From positions 4,402,001 to 4,466,000 of the forward strand of contig WOAB01000595.1 of the NCBI GenBank assembly GCA_027886185.1: DNA of 64,000 bases, in the 5' to 3' direction. The notes below the pieces were generated by a model. That model ran no database searches. It saw only the letters and a program-made list of their open reading frames with translations, and had not been told where the DNA came from. The position numbers and the translations under genes were made by a program. Shown piece after piece: positions 57,201-64,000 of this stretch. This DNA is from Rheum nobile (taxonomy: Eukaryota > Streptophyta > Magnoliopsida > Caryophyllales > Polygonaceae). The first letter of the stretch is position 1; every line of letters starts with the position of its first letter.

Positions 57201-57935
57201 CCCTTCACCACTCCCATATCTCCAAACAATCCAATGGAAAAAGACGAACATGAGCAAGGAATTGATCCATCTCTCTACCGAGGAATAATAGGTTCGCTTC
57301 TATATCTCACTGCCAGTAGCCCTGATATTATGTATAGTGTATGTCTTTGTGCTCGTTTTCAGGCCGATCCCAAAGAGACACATCTCAAAGCAGTGAAGAG
57401 GATCCTGAGATATTTGAAAGGAACAGATGATCTTTGTCTGTGGTATCCAAGGGGAGGAAGCCTTGATCTTGTCGGATACACAGATGCTGACTTCACAGGG
57501 AACAAAGTGGATAGAAAATCTACCTCTGGAATGGCTCAGTTCCTTGGGTCGTGTCTGGTTTCCTAGGGGTGAAAGAAGCAGAACTCCGTGGCTCTCTCCA
57601 CTGCGGAAGCTGAATACATAGCCGCTGCTGCTTGTTGCACTCAACTCCTATGGCTCAAACAACAACTAAGCGACTACGGTATTCTTCTAAACTCCATTCC
57701 CATTCTCTGTGACAATACAAGTGCCATAAATATCTCCAAGAATCCGGTGCAACACTCACGTACCAAGCACATCGAGATAAGACATCACTTCTTACGTGAC
57801 TGTGTGGAGAAAGGGTTGGTGACAATGGACTTCTGTGGAACTAAGGATCAAATCGCCGACATCTTCACCAAGGCACTAAACAGGGAACCATTCGAACAGT
57901 TTCATATGGAACTAGGTATGATCTCTCTAAACTGA
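54273..57935 (+). pseudogene. element D gag-remnant/pol polyprotein, two in-frame stops
   Basis: An open frame runs from 54240; I prefer the ATG at 54273 (MSSGNALDRDSEEG). Residue numbers here count from 54240. The CCHC knuckle CSHCYDNGHFAKRC is at 61-74, the protease DSA at 140-142, and the HHCC segment at 269-306. The integrase catalytic residues are Asp334, Asp397 and Glu433 (D-D-35-E). RT has QMDVKTAFLNG at 831-841 and YVDD at 918-921. RNase H begins TDADF at 1081. The frame meets TAG at 57564 and TGA at 57570 within LVS-x-G-x-KKQNS, then continues in the same frame to 57935 (STAEAEYIAAAACC, DNTSAINI). Family sequence has Trp at the first stop. Both stops fit G-to-A changes. The gag capsid (about 300 residues in relatives) is absent, so the element is non-autonomous. 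Confidence 0.9.
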
Positions 57936-59201
57936 CTGTCTACATGTTGTGTTCCCTCGATGATTGGCTATTATTACATGGTAAAGTGTGAAGGATGAAA
58001 TATCATGTCCCGGTCTGCATTTATTCTCTTGATCACTAGTTGAATGACCTGCCTAGACTCATGCTAATATTTCACTTATGTGCAACATTTCATGCATGCT
58101 CTCTATGCTATCTTGCTAATACATGAATCAGATTTCCTTCGGCCCAAAAGAGTCAACTTGATGCATTGATCCCTCATTATAAGCCCAAATGATTGTTGAC
58201 TCTACAGCTTACCTTAGCCATCATGTTTGATGCTTCCTATGAGCCCCTCTAATCATTCACATCTGGGAGCCTCTCATTCATGATTACACATTATTAAAAA
58301 AAATCATATATGGTTTGTGTGATGCTCTTTGCACCCTCTCTGGTAACATTACCCCCGCATCACATTCTTCTACTTTTTCGGAAAGTCGAGATTACGAATT
58401 ATCGCCAATGTGGTCCGTGGATAGGGTTCGACTGGTATGTGTGTGATGCTGGCTTAAAACTGCCTAAGGAAGGTTCGTGCTCGAAAGCTAATGTTACGCG
58501 TGAGAGGTAGTGGGCTCTGAATGAATCCCTGGTGAAAGAAGACAAGCTGAAGTTTGTGATGTTCAAAAAAAAAATAAAAAAAAAATGAACATCACAAGAC
58601 ACACAAAGAAGGGAAAAGACGACACTACAGATTCACTCCTCTACAAGTTGAGGCTATGGTGGTTGCTGACGCCAATGAGGAGCAACAGCTCTGAGTGGGA
58701 ACAAAAGATGAATTCCATTGCTAATCATACTTCTGCTCTAGCTGCTGGCCCCAGTGGTTCTTAATTCGTACTTCTCTGGCTAACCCACACCTCTTTTGTT
58801 CCTTAGCACATCTACTCCTCTATTTCCGTACTTCCTTGTCTCTGATTCTTGTGATTGCCCTGACTGGCATGTTGATCATGAATGTTATCCTTGCATATTG
58901 TGTTGTCGTCTTAACATGATGTCTGTGTTCGTGTGTTTCAATCTACTGTGATTGAGAATGATGTTCATCTGGCTGTTATCTTTCATCTCTAACTTTTCAC
59001 TGTGTTTTTGATTATGCCAAAAGGGGGAAAATGACAGGTAGCTTTGGTTGAGGGGGAACAGCACATGGTTTCATATGTTGCTGTGTTGAGGGGGAACTAT
59101 TATGGTCTTGTGTGGAGAACCTTTCCCCATACAACTGTCTTTATCTCGTATGTATATGCTTTATTGTCAAGGATGTTTGTCACCATCAAAAAGGGGGAAT
59201 T
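57936..59201 (+). other. element D post-pol spacer and polypurine tract
   Basis: About 1.27 kb without a conserved ORF; unlike element E there is no envelope-like gene. It contains an A-rich tract (58565-58587) and two AAAAGGGGGAA-type purine tracts, one internal at 59022 and one at 59189-59201 adjoining the 3' LTR. Confidence 0.6.
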
Positions 59202-60141
59202 TGTTGAATTCCTTAGGTTTTGATAGTAACAAACATTCAACTAATCTGGGTACTAAGTGTTTCAGGAACAAAGACAGTTGTCCTAGGGAACCATTGCAGC
59301 GAAGGATCGAAGAGGGAACAAAGCTCTGTTCATGTGCTTTGTTACCTCTGAAGGACCAACAGCGTCGAACAAGATCGAAGCTGCGAATGGAAAGAAGAAT
59401 CCAGCGTGCCATTTATGGAAACAAATCAAACGCAGAATCATGCACGCGGTCAAGGATGAATGACTCCGGCTCCAAGGATCAAGCCGATTCAAGAAGATAT
59501 GGAGAGAGAAGCCCGATTGTGTTATCTTAGGAAAACCTTCCTAAGATAAGATAATTGGAGAGAGAGTACTCTATCTTATCCAAATATATTAATTTACGGA
59601 ATCCTTCTTTCAAATTAATATAGACGGCTGGGATATTATTCCCTCTACAAAATCATATCTTCCTGTTGCCTTATTTGGATAAATCTTATCTTGTTACATT
59701 TAGGGTTTGCCGAGTTGTATTTAATAGAGATGTGGATTCATTTCTATGTAACGACGATGACGGAAAATAGAGAGAACGAAAAGAAGAAAGAAAAGAAGTG
59801 AAAGCTTGAAGGTAGTGGTTTTTCTATGTGTAACTCTTTGAGGGTTGAGTTTGATTCATCGTTGTAGAAGAGGTTTCGAGTCTAGCTGGTTGTTTAGATG
59901 TCGAAGTCCAGGATACAAGTTTAATCAAGCAAGAAATCAATAAGACAAGTACACGCTTCAAAATCCTCTCAAGCGAAAGCTTGAAGGTAGTGGTTTTTCC
60001 TTGAGAAGCTAGTTTTGCTAATCAGGGTTTCCACTATATATCGTGAGTTCGTTTCTTTAGCTTTCCTACTATATTTATCCGCTGCAACTTCTGTGGGAAC
60101 AAAGCTTTTGTTCCCCCAGATGTAACTCTAACGATCCAACA
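59202..60141 (+). repeat. element D 3' LTR
   Basis: 940 bp, TGTTGAATTCC to GATCCAACA. It includes the 311-bp segment (59655-59965) missing from the 5' LTR. That segment carries a second copy of GAAAGCTTGAAGGTAGTGG. Confidence 0.9.
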
Positions 60142-60426
60142 AGTATTTAGAATCCGTACTACTATTCAGGAGTACAGTAGTCGTCTAGTGGCCTTGGTCT
60201 ATTATTGGAGTCTTGCTTTTACTGATTAGACCTTTTCTGCCATTTGCATCTGGCCTTGTCTGTTGAATAGATAGAGGGACTTGGCGTCTTCTGCTGACTG
60301 ATTGTCTTTTAATAATTGAGGCTTGTTACTTTCTTACTAGACTTGAAGAAGATTTGGGCCTTGGATTCTTCTTGGGCCTTTTAAGCATAAGGATCTTGGG
60401 CGAACTGTTCATATGTATCGAGGTCT

Positions 60427-61389
60427 TCATGTTGGGTTTGATTTGAAGAACTGTTCTGGGGCTTCTAGTTCTTCTTCTTCTACCTTCTGAAACCATGATT
60501 TTTTAACTATGGTCTTGGATTGTCCTTGGCATGCTTGGGTTGACATAAATTCTTTATACTTCTCGAACTCTTGGAATTCCTGCCATTGTTTTTGTTGGCT
60601 TGTGTTTAATGGTGGAGGAGTTTGAGATGTTGAGGCTACAGGTATTCCAGAAGGATGGACTTGTATGGTCTTTTCGGGAACTTGAGGGGACTGTTTTGTT
60701 TTGATAAGGATCTGGATTCTTTCAATGGTCAAAGAATCCAGGTCAAGTTTCTCCCACCATCTTACTTTGTATTTTCTACAAAATGATGGAGGAAGGGGAC
60801 TGGGTAGGACTTGTTGAAGTTCGTAGATCCAGCATAGGATCCAGGCAACTCCGGTATTTTTGTGGAATTGGACTGGTTTGATATATTCCGGCCAAAAGCA
60901 ATGTTTGCAGAAAGAATCAAAAGCCTGCTTTGCCGGTTCTGGAAAGATTTCAGGGACTGGGCCAAATATATTCCACCATGAGTAGAACCATATTGGTAAC
61001 TTGTCATTGCAGTTCTTGGCAAAAAAGAAGAACCAAGAATGGTTGAATGGTCTAATGAGAAATGTTTTTGACCATGCTTCACGGTAATCAAAGTATGAAT
61101 ATCCCTTTGGGTAAAAGGGGATGGAGAACTGTTTTTGTGCACTAGGGTCACCCCACTCTTCCCGGGAGATCACCTTGAGGATCTTACACTTGGAAAATAA
61201 GGTAAGATCAGGGTCTTTTTCGTCTTTGGTGTGGGAGATCTCAGCAGACATTGAATCTACTAAGATGAACTCATAAAATTTCTGAGTCTTGGTTGGTTCT
61301 GAAGGGAACCATTGGAAGTCTTTTGTGAAAAGATCTTTTATGAAGGGTTCGAATTCTTTGGGTTCATGTGTTTTGAAATCTGATACCAA
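60427..61389 (-). CDS. unidentified array protein, unit 1 (frameshifted C-terminus)
   Basis: 320 codons counted from a TTG at 61389, which overlaps the primer-like site. The first in-frame ATG is at residue 47 (DSMSAEIS), so the start is uncertain. The protein is rich in Trp, Phe and Tyr: an N-terminal region with EFEPFIKDLFTKDFQWFPS, a central aromatic core (FYPKGYSYFDYREAWSKTF, HSWFFFFAKN, PIWFYSWWNIFGPVPEIFP) and KYKVRWWEKLDLDSL. A Pro/Gln/Glu linker (about 230-320) follows. No catalytic motif is evident. An extra G near 60459 relative to unit 2 changes the last residues and ends the frame early. I do not recognise the family; similar aromatic-rich proteins accompany plant retroelements or endogenous pararetroviruses, from memory only. 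Confidence 0.6.
   Translation of the reverse strand: MVSDFKTHEPKEFEPFIKDLFTKDFQWFPSEPTKTQKFYEFILVDSMSAEISHTKDEKDPDLTLFSKCKILKVISREEWGDPSAQKQFSIPFYPKGYSYFDYREAWSKTFLIRPFNHSWFFFFAKNCNDKLPIWFYSWWNIFGPVPEIFPEPAKQAFDSFCKHCFWPEYIKPVQFHKNTGVAWILCWIYELQQVLPSPLPPSFCRKYKVRWWEKLDLDSLTIERIQILIKTKQSPQVPEKTIQVHPSGIPVASTSQTPPPLNTSQQKQWQEFQEFEKYKEFMSTQACQGQSKTIVKKSWFQKVEEEELEAPEQFFKSNPT
61379..61388 (-). promoter_or_regulatory. primer-like site, array unit 1
   Basis: Plus TCTGATACCA, so TGGTATCAGA on the array strand: the first ten bases of the iMet primer consensus, then TTTC instead of GC. In caulimovirids this site lies at the start of the first ORFs, as here. The same site is at 62970-62979 in unit 2. 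Confidence 0.5.
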
Positions 61390-61697
61390 TTTTAGCCCAG
61401 GTATTTTAATTTGAAAAACTAAGAAGACAGCATGAATAGTACTTTGCTACAGTGACTTTTTATGAATAGTGTATAGCGGCACTATTTGAATTAAAGGAGA
61501 GAAATAAGAACTGGGACTATCACAAAGCTTACTTTAAACGGACTTCTTTTGATAGACTATGGATCTTGATCTTGTTCTTCGATCTTGATCTTGTTACAAA
61601 GAGTAAATATTACAAAGGGTTTTTGAGAAAGGATTCTCAACACATGAGAGCTTTTGATGTCTAAAAAAGCTTGCTTCTCTACAGCTGAGAAGCTTCA

Positions 61698-61707
61698 CTT
61701 AAATAGG
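61698..61707 (-). promoter_or_regulatory. TATA-like box of the array promoter, unit 1
   Basis: CCTATTTAAG on the minus strand, about 310 nt upstream of the primer-like site. The identical box is at 63289-63298 and 53545-53554. Confidence 0.45.
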
Positions 61708-61972
61708 AAGTTGAAAATAAACTATTAAAATTTACTATTTAGAATCCGTACTACTATTCAAGAGTACAGTAGTCGTCTAGTGGCCTTGGTCTATTATTGG
61801 AGTCTTTCTTTTGCTGATTAGACCTTTTCTGCCATTTGCATCTGGCCTTGTCTGTTGAATAGATAGAGGGACTTGGCGTCTTCTGCCGACTGATTGTATT
61901 TTAATAATTGAGGCTTGTTACTTTCTTACTAGACTTGAAGAAGATTTGGGCCTTGGATTCTTCTTGGGCCTT

Positions 61973-62980
61973 TTAAGCATAAGGATCTTGGGCGAACTGT
62001 TCATATGTATTGAGGTCTTCATGTTGGGTTTGATTTGAAGAACTGTTCTGGGCTTCTAGTTCTTCTTCTTCTACCTTCTGAAACCATGATTGTTTAACTA
62101 TGGTCTTGGATTGTCCTTGGCATGCTTGGGTTGCCATAAATTCTTTATACTTCTTGAACTCTTGGAATTCCTGCCATTGTTTTTGTTGGCTTGTGTTTAA
62201 TGGTGGAGGAGTTTGAGATGTTGAGGCTACAGGTATTCCAGAAGGATGGACTTGTATGGTCTTTTCGGGAACTTGAGGGGACTGTTTTGTTTTGATAAGG
62301 ATCTGGATTCTTTCAATGGTCAAAGAATCCAGGTCAAGTTTCTCCCACCATCTTACTTTGTATTTTATACAAAGTGATAGAGGAAGGGGATTGGGTAGGA
62401 TTTGTTGAAGTTCGTAGATCCAGCATAGGATCCAGGCAACTCCGGTACTTTTGTGGAATTGGACTGTTTTGATATATTCCGGCCAAAAGCAATGTTTGCA
62501 GAAATAATCAAAAGCTTGCTTTGCCGGTTCTGGAAAGATTTCAGGGACTGGGCCAAATATATTCCACCATGAGTAGAACCATATTGGTAACTTGTCATTG
62601 CAGTTCTTGGCAAAAAAGAAGAACCAAGAATGGTTGAATGGTCTAATGAGAAATGTTTTTGACCATGCTTCACGATAATCGAAGTATGAATATCCCTTTG
62701 GGTAAAAGGGGATGGAGAACTGTTTTTGTGCACTAGGGTCACCCCACTCTTCCCGGGAGATCACCTTGAGGATCTTACACTTGGAAAATAAGGTAAGATC
62801 AGGGTCTTTTTCATCTTTGGTGTGGGAGATCTCAGCAGACATTGAATCTACTAACATGAACTCATAAAATTTCTGAGTCCTGGTTGGTTCTGAAGGGAAC
62901 CATTGGAAGTCTTTTGTGAAAAGATCTTTTATGAAGGGTTCGAATTCTTTTGGTTCATGTGTTTTGAAATCTGATACCAA
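61973..62980 (-). CDS. unidentified array protein, unit 2 (longest copy)
   Basis: 335 codons from the same TTG; the residue context is conserved with unit 1 apart from scattered substitutions (for example Met for Ile at residue 42, giving an earlier possible ATG start). An in-frame TAA lies nine codons upstream of the TTG, so the N-terminus cannot extend far unless the leader is spliced. The C-terminus is complete: KVEEEELEAQNSSSNQTQHE followed by DLNTYEQFAQDPYA, then TAA at 61973. Conservation of an open frame between unit 1 and unit 2 over most of its length suggests recent duplication rather than proven function. Function unknown. Confidence 0.6.
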   Translation of the reverse strand: MVSDFKTHEPKEFEPFIKDLFTKDFQWFPSEPTRTQKFYEFMLVDSMSAEISHTKDEKDPDLTLFSKCKILKVISREEWGDPSAQKQFSIPFYPKGYSYFDYREAWSKTFLIRPFNHSWFFFFAKNCNDKLPIWFYSWWNIFGPVPEIFPEPAKQAFDYFCKHCFWPEYIKTVQFHKSTGVAWILCWIYELQQILPNPLPLSLCIKYKVRWWEKLDLDSLTIERIQILIKTKQSPQVPEKTIQVHPSGIPVASTSQTPPPLNTSQQKQWQEFQEFKKYKEFMATQACQGQSKTIVKQSWFQKVEEEELEAQNSSSNQTQHEDLNTYEQFAQDPYA

Positions 62981-63563
62981 TTTTAGCCCAGGTATTTTAA
63001 TTTAAAAAACTAAGAAGACAGCAAGAATAGTACTTTGCTACAGTGACTTTTTATGAATAGTGTATAGCGGCACTATTTGAATTAAAGGAGAGAAATAAGA
63101 ACTGGGACTATCAGAAAGCTTACTTTAAACGGACTTCTATTGATAGACTATGGATCTTGATCTTATTCTTCGATTTTGATCTTGTTACAAAGAGTAAATA
63201 TTACAAAGGGTTTTTGAGAAATGATTCTCAACACATGAGAGCTTTTGAAGTCTAAAAAAGCTTGCTTCTATACAGCTGAGAAGCTTCACTTAAATAGGAA
63301 GTTGAAAATGAACTATTGAAATTCACTATTTAGAATCCGTACTACTATTCAGGAGTACAGTAGTCATCTAGTGGCCTTGGTCTATTATTGGAGTCTTGCT
63401 TTTGCTGATTAGACCTTTTCTGTCATTTGCATCTGGCCTTGTCTGTTGAATAGATAGAGGGACTTGGCGTCTTCTGCCGACTGATTGTCTTTTAATAATT
63501 GAGGCTTGTTGCTTTCTTACCGGACTTGAAGAAGATTTGGGCCTTGGATTCTTCTTGGGCCTT

Positions 63564-64000
63564 TTAAGCATAAGGATCTTGGGCGAACTGTTCATATGTA
63601 TCGAGGTCTTCATGTTGGGTTTGATTTGAAGAACTGTTCTGGGCTTCTAGTTCTTCTTCTTCTACCTTCTGAAACCATGATTTTTTAACTATGGTCTTGG
63701 ATTGTCCTTGGCATGCTTGGGTTGCCATAAATTATTTATACTTCTTGAACTCTTGGAATTCCTGCCATTGTTTTTGTTGGCTTGTGTTTAATGGTGGAGG
63801 AGTTTGAGATGTTGAGGCTACAGGTATTCCAGAAGGATGGACTTGTATGGTCTTTTCGGGAACTTGAGGGGACAGTTTTGTTTTGATAAGGATCTGGATT
63901 CTTTCAATGGTCAAAGAATCCAGGTCAAGTTTCTCCTACCATCTTACTTTGTATTTTCTACAAAGTGATAGAGGAAGGGGATTGGGTAGGACTTGTTGAA
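63564..64000 (-). pseudogene. unidentified array protein, unit 3 (partial, with stop)
   Basis: The C-terminal part of the same protein, truncated by the window edge. An in-frame TAA at 63732-63734 replaces the Glu of KYKEFM in units 1 and 2, so this copy is broken. Upstream frame (IERIQILIKTKLSPQVPEKT) is otherwise intact. Confidence 0.6.

Larger units (their letters stand above)
53586..60141 (+). mobile_element. element D: SIRE-like Ty1/copia retrotransposon lacking most of gag
   Basis: LTRs at 53586-54212 and 59202-60141 (TGTTGAATTCC to GATCCAACA). The TSD is ACTAT (53581-53585) versus AGTAT (60142-60146), one mismatch. The primer site TGGTATAAGAGC is at 54215-54226, and the polypurine tract AAAAAGGGGGAATT lies directly before the 3' LTR. 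One long pol frame fills the interior. It is inserted in the 1.59 kb tandem array. Confidence 0.93.
60147..64000 (-). repeat. tandem array of 1.59 kb units
   Basis: AGAATCCGTACTACTATTC starts at 60149, 61741 and 63332, giving periods of 1592 and 1591 bp. Unit 3 runs off the window. Units are near-identical with scattered substitutions. Read on the minus strand, each unit has: a 3' region after the ORF; a TATA-like CCTATTTAAG (61698-61707, 63289-63298); a leader of about 310 nt; a TGGTATCAGA primer-like site; and a 320-335 codon ORF. No TG...CA LTR ends adjoin the primer-like site. The organisation resembles integrated concatemers of a pararetrovirus-like genome reduced to one ORF, but the protein is not identified. 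Confidence 0.8.

Noticed and set aside
60762..61151. 129-codon minus frame inside the array ORF, also seen at 62365-62742
   Set aside because: It is the alternative frame of the longer array ORF and is conserved only because the units are near-identical.

Overview
This window looks like a stretch of plant nuclear heterochromatin, probably from a eudicot (the clade is an inference). It is almost entirely transposable elements inserted into one another: Ty1/copia SIRE-type elements, Ty3/gypsy chromovirus-type elements, an Athila-like non-autonomous element, CACTA, Mutator-like and PIF/Harbinger DNA transposons. Coding traces of host genes are exon fragments carried inside a transposon. I see no intact host gene, rRNA, tRNA or CRISPR array. 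Most boundaries below rest on terminal motifs plus target-site duplications (TSDs) read directly from the sequence.

Layout. (1) 1-929 and 12517-14471 are AT-rich unassigned flanks. Between them is an 11.6 kb CACTA transposon (933-12513, TSD TTT) that has lost or never had its own transposase. It carries exons of glyoxalase II, a PPR-like exon and the last exons of an unidentified gene. Nested in it are a fold-back Mutator-like element (1414-2924, 9-bp TSD) and a PIF/Harbinger element (about 3092-7766) with broken SANT-like and DDE ORFs. The Harbinger element itself contains a 127-bp minisatellite and a solo LTR (5120-5667, TSD CTTTC). (2) 14472-35038 is a three-level LTR nest. Solo LTR C (TSD AACTC) is split by element A (15262-32715, TSD GAGGG), a gypsy-like element with 2.5 kb LTRs and no pol. 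Element A is split by element B (17970-27924, TSD ACAAG), a degenerate gypsy element with gag and pol on the minus strand and a second gag tail fused to integrase. (3) 35039-38569 is intergenic debris with a CACTA end remnant and an 873-bp AT-rich duplication. (4) 38570-51051 is SIRE-like copia element E, with broken gag, pol and an envelope-like ORF. Its 5' LTR is split by element F (39457-43007, TSD GCTAC), a small minus-strand element with a tRNA-Asp primer site. (5) 51052-53390 is the 5' end of another copia element (G). (6) 53391-64000 is a tandem array of about 1.59 kb repeats whose minus strand carries a TATA-like box, a leader, a tRNA-iMet-like primer site and a 335-codon ORF that I do not recognise. 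The array is interrupted by SIRE-like element D (53586-60141, TSD ACTAT/AGTAT), which has an almost intact pol ORF but lacks most of gag.

How the parts relate. Elements A, B and C share terminal motifs (TGTAACACCCCCAA on the plus strand), and A and B also share the purine-tract side. An autonomous relative of B could therefore have mobilised pol-less A. D and F are also internally deleted elements that would depend on partners. The most unusual regions are the 1.59 kb array, the gene-carrying CACTA, the integrase-gag junction in B, and a 128-bp filler segment inside LTR C copied from nearby flanking DNA.
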